Shown here piece after piece: positions 17,098-24,644 of a stretch of 24,644 nucleotides of DNA. The translations under genes were made by a program, and so were the position numbers. A model generated the notes under the pieces. That model saw only the letters and a program-made list of their open reading frames with translations, was not told the DNA's origin and made no database searches. Each line of letters starts with the position of its first letter. The first letter of the stretch is position 1. The stretch is from the IMG/VR virus record IMGVR_UViG_3300037537_000260, positions 1-24,644 of that record, one strand, 5' to 3'. Source of the stretch: a virus.

Positions 17098-18701
17098 AAC
17101 ATACTACTCCTTACCTTCATACCTAATTCTCTAATTGCCTGAGATGAATCCGTAAACCTAGGCTCTACGGTTGTATCTTTGTACTCTTCCATTATACCCT
17201 CAAATTCACGTGTTAGGTTAGGAAGTCTCTCTTTCATCCTATTCCAATCAGCACGGTCTACGTTTGCCCAAGCTGCTCCTAGTTGAGCAAAAGTTTCACT
17301 AAGCCTTCTTCTTATAAGTTCCTCTGGACCGTAATCTTTTAAAGCAAATCTACTATTGAAATAGTCTTTACCATGTCCAGTAAGCCCACCACCATTACGA
17401 GCCTTACCACCAGTCATGGCGTCTAGTATGTCCATATATCCACTAAGCTCTGAACGCCTGTCCCCAAGTGCTTTCATTTCTTTCTTAACTTGGTAAAACA
17501 ATACACTTCTAGCAGCGAGTACCTTGTTCATTTCAATAGCATCAGTCATCCTTTTGTTTGCTGACTCAATGTAGTCCATCATTTTATTTCTACTAGGTAG
17601 ATTGTTAGCAATCCTATTTGTTACTGAACTATCAAATATAAATTGATTCATAGTGCTATGAACAGAACCGTCATCTGTCATCCACTCAGTGCCATATAGA
17701 TGTTTAAGTGTTTCACTCCTCTTGTTCGGTATATAAATCTCCTTAAGTATCCTTGACATCTCATCTTGTGGATTAAAGGCGTATGATGCACCAGCTTCGG
17801 CAAGCATCTCCTGATGTTCCTTAATCTCTCTAACTATTCTTTCATATGTTCTAGGATGGTCAAGCATGTACTCATAGAAAATTATTTGTGCTAAAGCATT
17901 GTCGTGAGCAGCACGAGTAGTATTTTTATTATGTTCTTCAAATTGGTTTTCATTCAGTGGACCACCATACTTATCTGCTGTTATACCAAAAGCCCTTGCA
18001 TCTTCAAAAAATGCTTCCTCGAATGTTGGATGCCCTGCACTTAGTGCAACCGGAGCACCATCCCTTCTTGTCCTGTTGTATCTTTGTCTTCCCAGAGTGT
18101 AATCTACCCAATGGAATGTCTCATGCAGATGTGTATGAAGAATACTTCCAAGAAGAGGTCTGCGGTTGCCTAATAGCTTAGGGTGATTCCTTAATTTAAT
18201 TACATCCGTAATAGGAGCATATGATGCTGTAAGATTTGACATGTCATCAAACCATACAACTGCAGTAGGTCTGCCCCACTTCAGTAGCGTATCAAGCACA
18301 CCTTCCCTTGTACCACCATACAAGAACCAATAGTACCTTCCATCACTCATAGGTTCAGGCTTTCCACTTTTTCCTACAAAAGCCTCTTGCATTAGAGGTC
18401 TTATGTCGTTACCAAGTGCATTCAAGGATGCGTGGTCGATGTCTCCTTGCATCAACTCCACGTCAATGTTCATCATCCTTTGGTACTCGTCTTGTATTCT
18501 CTCTGACTCTGATTTCTTTTTTTTATGCTCCTTTAGTGCCTTGCCTTTTAATGGCTGTGCCTTTTTAATTGGAGGAGCATAGTCTTTCTTATTAGATTCA
18601 CTAGCATTAAACTCAGCCATTATTTTCATTTCGAGCGGATAGTCTTTTACTTGCTTATTGACTGCATCAAATCCCGGTACTATGTTAGTTCCACATCCCA
18701 T
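17094..18701 (-). CDS. Probable virion protein with HExxH zinc-protease motif (535 aa)
   Basis: After a disordered, lysine-rich N-terminus (residues 35-70), the central part carries LHTHLHETFHWVDYTLG, whose HETFH (193-197) is the zincin motif HExxH. FEEAFFEDARAFG (227-239) lies about 30 residues later and would give the third, glutamate ligand (Glu228, 229 or 233) of a gluzincin-type site. The rest is helical and charged with no other known domain. The gene lies directly after the 1099-residue virion-type gene (one-base TGATG overlap) and before the last leftward gene, so it is probably an internal or ejected virion protein. Possible tasks are processing of virion proteins, or cutting envelope or host proteins at infection. 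The motif is clear; activity is not proven. Confidence 0.75.
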   Translation of the reverse strand: MGCGTNIVPGFDAVNKQVKDYPLEMKIMAEFNASESNKKDYAPPIKKAQPLKGKALKEHKKKKSESERIQDEYQRMMNIDVELMQGDIDHASLNALGNDIRPLMQEAFVGKSGKPEPMSDGRYYWFLYGGTREGVLDTLLKWGRPTAVVWFDDMSNLTASYAPITDVIKLRNHPKLLGNRRPLLGSILHTHLHETFHWVDYTLGRQRYNRTRRDGAPVALSAGHPTFEEAFFEDARAFGITADKYGGPLNENQFEEHNKNTTRAAHDNALAQIIFYEYMLDHPRTYERIVREIKEHQEMLAEAGASYAFNPQDEMSRILKEIYIPNKRSETLKHLYGTEWMTDDGSVHSTMNQFIFDSSVTNRIANNLPSRNKMMDYIESANKRMTDAIEMNKVLAARSVLFYQVKKEMKALGDRRSELSGYMDILDAMTGGKARNGGGLTGHGKDYFNSRFALKDYGPEELIRRRLSETFAQLGAAWANVDRADWNRMKERLPNLTREFEGIMEEYKDTTVEPRFTDSSQAIRELGMKVRSSML

Positions 18702-21700
18702 CAGTCATCCTCTACATTAAATAAACTTTGCGTTGGTTTGAATCCAATACCTGCTGCACCTAACGCAGCATCAACACTTTCAGCAAACCAGTCAGTCATA
18801 TTGCCAAATGCGGATATGTCTTGCTCAGTGTACAGTGGTGATATAAATTCTTCCCATGCTCTGTCAACAAATCCTGCACCCACACCTATCATAGATGTAG
18901 TTGCACCCTCTTGGAATCTTCCAGCACCACCAAGTAAACCAACAGCACCAGTTAAACCTGCTCTGTCTAGTGTCTCTCTCATGCCCGGTGCTTCAAAATC
19001 AGTCTGTCTTATAGCAGCTTTCATAGTCTCACCTATGTGAACTAAAGCATATGCCATTGCTAGTCCCTGTACTACACCAATAGCAGCACCAAAGTCTGGA
19101 CTACATTGCTTAGGGTTTAGTTTTCTCAACAGTCTCTTGACTACTGTATTACCAAACACAACAGGGAATGTCTTAAGCTGTGCTATGATTGCAAACCTAG
19201 GGTCTGACATCCACAGTGGTTTGTTGATGGCTTTAGGATGTACAACTACATCATCAACCACCTTATGCAACCAAGGAACAAGGACATCTCTTACTGTTTT
19301 TCCATTAGGCATCTTAGTATTTAATATACCCTCATTCGTAATGTCAACTCTCACCTTGCCTTGTTCATTTGTAAAGGCTTTGGATATGAATTGAAACTCA
19401 TCATTGCTAACACCATTCTCTTTTAGTTCATTAACTAATCTTCTTCTTTCAATGTCAGACAGGTCACCTCTTATAATACTGTTAGCTCTTCTGTTGATGT
19501 TAGTCATCATTGCTTGAGCTGCCCAGTTTCTATTAAAGTTTGTCCATTGTGTAAGAAAACCACCAGCGAATGTTCTGAAGTACATGTTCACTACCATGTT
19601 ATGGTCAGTAGAAAATATCTGGTCTAGTCTTTCATTAACTCTAGGGTCTAGGTTGAATCCTAGGGTAGCCATAGCTTGTGCACCCTCACTCGGCTCTCTA
19701 TACTTACCTGATACACCACGATGGATGCCTTTCAAGGTATAGGCAAGAGCTTTAGGTAATGTCCTTAACATATTACCAAAGCCAGCACGCTCACCAATCC
19801 AAGCAAGCTCGGTGAAGGATGAAATGGTAGCAAGACCGAGGTGTGTTACAGCACCGACAGTAGTTGCCATCTTAGAAACTGCGGACCAGTTTTTGTTTGT
19901 GTTTCTTTTGTATGTATTATGTGCTGCATCATACACATCATACACTTTATCACGCTGTTCTTTTGAAAGGACAGGAGTACCATCCTCTTTCTTAGCCTCT
20001 CTAAGAACTTTTAAATCTTCTCTTAACTTTGAAGCATTCTCACCAAATGCACTAACAGATGCAACACGAGTGGCTGCTTTCTGCATATAGCCTGTGAGTA
20101 TCCTCTCAATATTCTGTTCCCTAAAGTTGAGTCCTTCTTTTGCTGACTCTTCATCTAAGTATTTCCAAGCAGCAGCTCTGCTCTTTTCCCATCCTCTTCT
20201 GCCTTGGCCTTTGAACTCCGATTTATTCAATGCCTCTTCTTCTCTGGCAGTTAAGATGTCTGGGTCAATATTATTTATAATGTCATCAGCAATCTGTTCA
20301 GCACCTTTACGTGCTTTCAGACCATCCTTTGCTGCGACACCTTCTCTTGTAATTACATGAACCTTTGGATTCTCTTTGTTAGCTCTAACACTAGAAGCTA
20401 TCAATGCTTTAATGAATCCTTCTCTGTTATTCTTTACAGCCTCAGCACTGATTGGGTTAGTTAAATAGTTTTCAATGTAACCAATGTCTAATCCAGCAGC
20501 AGTTAAGTCTTTGAACACAACATCACGCTGTGCTTTTATTTGTGCAAGGTCACTAAGTCCTTCAGGATTAGACTTGCTCTTTGGCTGTTTGACATTAAAC
20601 TCAGCTATGAATTCTTTAGGTGGTTTGGCTGTTATTTTCTCACCCTTAAGTGATTGTATAATATACTTACTAATTTCAGGGTTGATGTCTTGGCCTATGA
20701 ATCCAATAAACCTTTTCTTGTTTGCATATTTATTTAGTACATTTATTATAGGCTTTAAGTATTGACCAGTCTTAGTTTCTTTTATACTAAAGAAGTTTTC
20801 TTGTACTTGTGTCTCACCACTAGCTGTACCAGTAGGAGCAAATCTTTGATAAGCATTATTTGCAGCATGGAATTCCGCACCAGTCTTAGCCTCGTTTCTA
20901 ATCTTAATTAAATCACTGAGAGGTTTGAATGCTATTCCTTTTACTGCTGACTTAGCTGCTTCTTTGAAGTCAACACCTGTTACTTTCTTAGCCAGTTGAT
21001 TTCCTTGCTCGGCTAACTTTCTAATAGGTGTGGTAAGCTCTGGTATATCAATAAGGTCGGCTTCTGTTGAGCTTGTTGGACTCTCACCCTCCATCACTTG
21101 ACGATTGAATCCTTTAGCTAGTCTGCGAGCTGTACTTATATCTCTGTTCTGTTCTCTTGCTACACCAACAGCACCCGGAGCACCTATACCACCAACAACA
21201 GGACCAGCAATAACAGCCTCTTCAAGTATGTCTTGCATTCCTTCTGATGTACCAAGCCTACCGGGAGTAGCACTTGTAGCTATTTGAATAGCTTTCTGTG
21301 AAGCCTCAGTACCCATCTCAATACCGATTAGCTTGCCTAAATGAACAGAGCCTTTACTAAGTTGTTGTCTTAGTCCTTGTCTGTTTGTTTTTACTAGTTT
21401 TTGTAGTGATTTTCTGGTGGCATCAAGACCACCCTTTCCGAAAGTCTTTGTTATCATTCGGGATGTGGCAGTTGCGCCTTTGATTGGAGCAATCATGTCT
21501 AAGTATGTAACACCTGATGCTACCAATGCAGCCTTTGCTTTTTCACTAGCAGTAAGCTCCCTGCCAACAGCATCCTCATGCTCCTGTAGTGTGTCTGCAA
21601 AGTTGGCATTATATGTTAAAGCATATGTTGCCCAGTTGATTGTTTTACCTGCAATTTTAGCTGCCCAATGTGGCATTGCCTGCATTGTATTACCAATAGC

Positions 21701-22000
21701 AAACCCCAACATAGGGGCTATAGTATTCATAGAGTTAAGTGCAGCTTTCTCTTTCCACCACTCAAAAGGCTTTTCACTTTGAAGTAATCTTTCTGGATAT
21801 TTAGGTTGAAATTGTGACAGTATTCCTTCTTGTCTTCTTCCAAACTCATCAATAACACCAGTGTCTATACCAAAGATGTCACCTAGAGCACCAGCACCCT
21901 GAGCCTGCATAGAACCATACATAGGCAATGATGCCTGACCAGCACTAATAACGCCTCTGTTCTCTTCCTCTTCTTCAGGATTAAATAAACTTAATGCCAT
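18701..22000 (-). CDS. Very large internal-virion-type protein (1099 aa)
   Basis: This is the largest gene in the window. The N-terminus is acidic (NPEEEEENRG). Hydrophobic segments occur near residues 90-110 (APMLGFAIGNTMQAM), 155-175, in the middle (VGAVTHLGLATISSFTELAW) and at 968-990 (FGAAIGVVQGLAMAYALVHI). Charged helical stretches fill the spaces. Size, scattered membrane-active segments and late position match the ejected internal proteins of T7-like phages (gp15/gp16 class), which form a channel across the cell envelope. I see no lytic transglycosylase motif. The segment around AAGLDIGYIENYLTNPIS recalls domains of large multi-domain (polyvalent) phage proteins. The ATG at 22000 has almost no ribosome site and follows the previous stop by three bases, so translation is probably coupled. 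Confidence 0.8.
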   Translation of the reverse strand: MALSLFNPEEEEENRGVISAGQASLPMYGSMQAQGAGALGDIFGIDTGVIDEFGRRQEGILSQFQPKYPERLLQSEKPFEWWKEKAALNSMNTIAPMLGFAIGNTMQAMPHWAAKIAGKTINWATYALTYNANFADTLQEHEDAVGRELTASEKAKAALVASGVTYLDMIAPIKGATATSRMITKTFGKGGLDATRKSLQKLVKTNRQGLRQQLSKGSVHLGKLIGIEMGTEASQKAIQIATSATPGRLGTSEGMQDILEEAVIAGPVVGGIGAPGAVGVAREQNRDISTARRLAKGFNRQVMEGESPTSSTEADLIDIPELTTPIRKLAEQGNQLAKKVTGVDFKEAAKSAVKGIAFKPLSDLIKIRNEAKTGAEFHAANNAYQRFAPTGTASGETQVQENFFSIKETKTGQYLKPIINVLNKYANKKRFIGFIGQDINPEISKYIIQSLKGEKITAKPPKEFIAEFNVKQPKSKSNPEGLSDLAQIKAQRDVVFKDLTAAGLDIGYIENYLTNPISAEAVKNNREGFIKALIASSVRANKENPKVHVITREGVAAKDGLKARKGAEQIADDIINNIDPDILTAREEEALNKSEFKGQGRRGWEKSRAAAWKYLDEESAKEGLNFREQNIERILTGYMQKAATRVASVSAFGENASKLREDLKVLREAKKEDGTPVLSKEQRDKVYDVYDAAHNTYKRNTNKNWSAVSKMATTVGAVTHLGLATISSFTELAWIGERAGFGNMLRTLPKALAYTLKGIHRGVSGKYREPSEGAQAMATLGFNLDPRVNERLDQIFSTDHNMVVNMYFRTFAGGFLTQWTNFNRNWAAQAMMTNINRRANSIIRGDLSDIERRRLVNELKENGVSNDEFQFISKAFTNEQGKVRVDITNEGILNTKMPNGKTVRDVLVPWLHKVVDDVVVHPKAINKPLWMSDPRFAIIAQLKTFPVVFGNTVVKRLLRKLNPKQCSPDFGAAIGVVQGLAMAYALVHIGETMKAAIRQTDFEAPGMRETLDRAGLTGAVGLLGGAGRFQEGATTSMIGVGAGFVDRAWEEFISPLYTEQDISAFGNMTDWFAESVDAALGAAGIGFKPTQSLFNVEDD

Positions 22001-22003
22001 AAT

Positions 22004-23206
22004 TTATAGGTATCTGTCTGGATGTTCTTTTAACAAAGCCTCAGCAATTTCTTCCAGATTTCTAGTAGGGTATCTAGCCTTCTCATCTGTAACATCTCTT
22101 ATGAATTTTTCCTTTAGTGCATCTCTATCCTTACCACCCCACCAATCTGTGCCAAACTTTTCCTCAAACCATTCTCCTAGGCTCGTTTCTACATTTTTAT
22201 AGCTCCACTTGTAGGAGTCTGGCTTGTCTGTTGCTGCTGCTATGTTCTTTCCATGTGCTATTTCATTAGCTGCCCATAGTTCAGCAGGTGCTGTAGAGTC
22301 CTTTCTTCCTTTAGGTGTCTTACCATAGTAATCCATTAGTTGTCCTAGTCTCATAAGTCTAGTGTCTGTTGGCAATCCACTCATGCTCTGATGCCACCAC
22401 TTAGGGTCTTTCATATTAGAACCTAGTCTCTGCATTGCATTTGGTTCAGGAGCAGGTCCTCTTCCAGCCCTAGCTTCTCTACCACCCTTATAAGTAGGTG
22501 ATGAAGGGTCAGTGTCTGCCTTAGAAACAGGTGCGTCACCACCAAATTGATTCATAAGTGCTTGTATACCAGTAGCACCGGGTATAGCAACACCAGCACC
22601 AATCTTCCACTTAGACCAGTCTCTTGCAGTTACTGGTATTGGATTTCCTTTCGGGTCTAGCTTAGGGTTTGTCCCTACTCTAACTCTTTGAGTTGAGTTT
22701 ACACCTTTGCCACCATTCCAAGTTTGTGGATTAATTTTCTTTCCTCTAAATTCCCACTGCTTAAGTTTAGTATTCCAATTAGGTCTAACATTTTTATATA
22801 TTGGTTCACCCGGCACATTCTTTTGAGAGCCATCCTTAGTGTATTGCTTTTTATTACTCTTGAATAGCTTGTCCATTAGCTTAGAATCTTTGAGTCTTGT
22901 ACCCATGTTTTTCATACTCTGCCACACAGCATTTTTACTTCCCGGATTTCTGCCACCACCTAATACACCAGCTGCTATTATACCTGCATCAACACCCCAT
23001 TCTGGCATCCAGTCTGGCTTATTCATTAGAGGTTGTCTATTCATCATACCTTCTATTGAAGTCTCTTGATTTATTTTAGCAATGTTTTCATCACTCATCT
23101 GGTCACGACCAAACCATCCTGTTGGTTCACGCCAAGTGCTACCCATAGGGCATTGTCCTTGTGCTCCCGGAACTGGTTGTCCATTAGTATTATTTACGCA
23201 AGGCAT
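22004..23206 (-). CDS. Probable internal virion protein (400 aa)
   Basis: A 400-residue protein starts behind AAAGGAG at an ATG at 23206. The N-terminus has two Cys and Gly-Pro turns (MPCVNNTNGQPVPG, QCPMGSTW). Then come a short hydrophobic segment (AGIIAAGVLGGG), a basic Lys-, Asn- and Gly-rich centre, a second hydrophobic segment (IGAGVAIPGATGIQALM) and a helical C-terminal part containing SGLPTDTRLMRLGQLMDYYG and KTPKGRKDS. I recall LPTD.RL.R.G.LMDYYGKTPKGR from internal virion proteins of marine podoviruses, which fits the next gene being a giant ejected protein. It has no enzyme motif. Likely packed inside the head or in the tail-tip region. Confidence 0.75.
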   Translation of the reverse strand: MPCVNNTNGQPVPGAQGQCPMGSTWREPTGWFGRDQMSDENIAKINQETSIEGMMNRQPLMNKPDWMPEWGVDAGIIAAGVLGGGRNPGSKNAVWQSMKNMGTRLKDSKLMDKLFKSNKKQYTKDGSQKNVPGEPIYKNVRPNWNTKLKQWEFRGKKINPQTWNGGKGVNSTQRVRVGTNPKLDPKGNPIPVTARDWSKWKIGAGVAIPGATGIQALMNQFGGDAPVSKADTDPSSPTYKGGREARAGRGPAPEPNAMQRLGSNMKDPKWWHQSMSGLPTDTRLMRLGQLMDYYGKTPKGRKDSTAPAELWAANEIAHGKNIAAATDKPDSYKWSYKNVETSLGEWFEEKFGTDWWGGKDRDALKEKFIRDVTDEKARYPTRNLEEIAEALLKEHPDRYL

Positions 23207-23234
23207 TATCTGTCTCCTTTATTAAATTCATTCA

Positions 23235-24644
23235 TTACCATCTCCCAGCAGCATAGTTTGGTGTCCAATTATATGCTGGTCTTGAAACTGGATTAGAGGT
23301 AGGTCTGTTAGGTGGTCCTCCCGGTGCTGCATATACTGAAGCAACAGGTGCTGGTTGTGGTTTAAATATACTAGGTACATTAACAGGCGTATTATATGCT
23401 TGTGCTGCTGCTTGCTTTGCTGCTAAGTTTTTCATTGCTGTAATTCTAGGGTGTTCTGCTACTGGTTGAACAGCTTGTTGCTGTAGAAGTGAGTTAGCAA
23501 CTATCTGGTCTATTGCACTAGAACTTCCCGGAGCAGAATTATAGTCTGTACTCAGACCACCAGCCATCTTCTCCATCAATATATTTAAAGAGTCCGCACT
23601 TCCTTGTTCAGTAAGTCTAGGTAGTTGGCTGTGCACTAGGTCTATATTATTTGGCAATACCACCTCAGCAGTAGGCTCTGGTGGATTTTCCCATATCCTA
23701 GAATCACCCCATCCCGGACTTGTGCCACTTAGGGCAGCATTTATCTGACCCAGCTGTGGTCCAGTTTCTATTCTGCTAGAATATGATGGAGCAGTATATA
23801 CTGGAGGATGTCTTCCCTGTAGAGGTGTGTCTTGAATACCCAAGTATCCAGTACCTGCCATATTCTTAAGTGCCTCTTTCTGTAGTTCACCATAGAGAAA
23901 TTGTCCCTGTTCATCTCCACTTTCCCATGCATCCATATCAGCCCTTGCTATAGGAGGTGTAGGCATACCACTAGGTACTGGCTTTGGTCTCTCTAAGTTT
24001 ACAAATATAGCATTGTTCAGAATCTCTTGGTACTCTTCATCTGAAAAGCCAGTTGTTTTTATTGGTACATCATCTAGAAACTCTATAGGGTCTTCTTTTG
24101 CTGCAAAATATTCGTCAGTGTCTTCTACAGTAGATGATTCCCATTGTTTTGTGATTGGTACATCTGGTATATATTCTTTATCAGTTGTAGTTACTAAATT
24201 CATATTTGAACCATCAGCATAACCAGCAGGCATAGTAGGTGGGTAAATTGTATTTGATTGTACATCATTTATTTCTGGCACAGTTCTTGGGTCTACATAT
24301 ATACCACTATATGGCTGTGTCTCTTCAAAAGGATTTCTATTTAATCCTTTACCCTCATCTGGAGGATTGAATATGCTGTTTGCAGTTTCAAAGTTTGCTT
24401 GGTTAGTTGGTGCTATTGTAGCTCCAATTTTATTTCCAGCAGCCTGTGTCCAATCACTACCAGCTATTGCTTCAAATCCTGTATGCGGAGCAGTAAAAGT
24501 TTCTCCTGTCTTTGTATTGACCCAAGGAATTATGGCTTTGCCACCACCACCTGAATTAATTAGTCCTTCTGGAGTACCTTCTGCTTCATTGATATATGAG
24601 TTTAACAGGTCAGGGTTTATACCTGAGTTGACATAATTAGAATC
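23235..24644 (-). CDS. Proline-rich virion-type protein, 5' end outside the window (at least 469 aa)
   Basis: The frame ending at 23235 stays open without a stop all the way to the right edge, giving 469 visible residues. A GTG at 24281 is therefore probably internal rather than the start. The edge part (DSNYVNSGINPDLLNSYINE, then GGGGKAIIPWVNTKTGETF and NPFEETQPYSG) continues smoothly into PEINDVQSN. The protein is rich in Pro, Ala, Gln, Ser and Thr, acidic in the middle and low-complexity near the end (SIFKPQPAPVASVYAAPGGP, PNRPTSNPVSRP). It has no Cys or membrane segment. It resembles extended virion proteins that thread through a tail or line an internal core. It precedes two other internal-virion-type genes, 28 bases before the next start. 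Confidence 0.78.
   Translation of the reverse strand, partial: DSNYVNSGINPDLLNSYINEAEGTPEGLINSGGGGKAIIPWVNTKTGETFTAPHTGFEAIAGSDWTQAAGNKIGATIAPTNQANFETANSIFNPPDEGKGLNRNPFEETQPYSGIYVDPRTVPEINDVQSNTIYPPTMPAGYADGSNMNLVTTTDKEYIPDVPITKQWESSTVEDTDEYFAAKEDPIEFLDDVPIKTTGFSDEEYQEILNNAIFVNLERPKPVPSGMPTPPIARADMDAWESGDEQGQFLYGELQKEALKNMAGTGYLGIQDTPLQGRHPPVYTAPSYSSRIETGPQLGQINAALSGTSPGWGDSRIWENPPEPTAEVVLPNNIDLVHSQLPRLTEQGSADSLNILMEKMAGGLSTDYNSAPGSSSAIDQIVANSLLQQQAVQPVAEHPRITAMKNLAAKQAAAQAYNTPVNVPSIFKPQPAPVASVYAAPGGPPNRPTSNPVSRPAYNWTPNYAAGRW

Noticed and set aside
1-24644. tRNA genes, insertion sequences, integrase or attachment site
   Set aside because: I saw no cloverleaf-type sequence, transposase, integrase or flanking direct repeats, but this was by eye and a covariance search would be decisive for tRNAs.

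Overview
The window is a stretch of a tailed-phage genome of the T7-like (podovirus-type) kind, AT-rich and tightly packed. It probably infects an aquatic Gram-negative bacterium, but nothing here fixes the host. Evidence for a phage is the terminase pair, a T7-style replication set (single-stranded-DNA-binding protein, primase-helicase, family A polymerase), a B12-dependent ribonucleotide reductase and very large internal-virion-type proteins. I saw no integrase, repressor of a known family, single-subunit RNA polymerase, tRNA, insertion sequence or CRISPR array. The polymerase carries Tyr at the O-helix position that tends to mark virulent phages.

Layout. Positions 1-2375 read leftward: two short genes (one cut by the window edge), terL, a 98-residue companion gene and a probable terS. 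Positions 2376-3126 form a 751-base divergent control region without a credible gene. It holds a long imperfect inverted repeat, AT-rich direct repeats, G-runs, candidate promoters and the first copy of a 19-bp palindrome. Positions 3127-16823 read rightward. First comes an isolated unknown gene with its own strong terminator, then a block of small early-type genes (4017-7455), a structured non-coding gap (7456-7701), and the replication and nucleotide block (ssb, primase-helicase, DNA polymerase, Cas4-like nuclease, class II ribonucleotide reductase). After that come small membrane and lipoprotein genes, DUF3310, a RusA-like resolvase and a second nuclease. Positions 16807-24644 read leftward again: five virion-type genes, including a 535-residue protein with an HExxH zinc-protease motif, a 1099-residue protein, and a proline-rich protein that runs off the right edge. 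The two arms meet tail to tail at 16807-16823 with a 17-base overlap. If the genome is circularly permuted, the leftward terminase genes and leftward virion genes may be the two ends of one late arm.

How the parts work together. Primase-helicase, polymerase and SSB form a T7-style replisome; both the helicase and the SSB end in an acidic tail with a final Phe. The Cas4-like nuclease would degrade host DNA or process recombination ends, the reductase would supply deoxynucleotides, and the two nucleases near 16.0-16.8 kb would resolve branched DNA before packaging by TerS/TerL.

The most unusual signal is a 19-bp palindrome, CACGCAATT-W-AATTGYGTG, present five times (2945, 3964, 4917, 7652, 15747). 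All copies precede genes of the rightward arm and three lie 31-35 bases before a start codon. Two lie just upstream of sigma70-like promoters and one just downstream of one. It looks like an operator or phage-specific control element. Several small genes below 60 residues were found by reading the gaps (81-218, 4306-4434, 11511-11657, 12506-12667, 12861-13001, 15134-15247, 15567-15665, 15658-15804).
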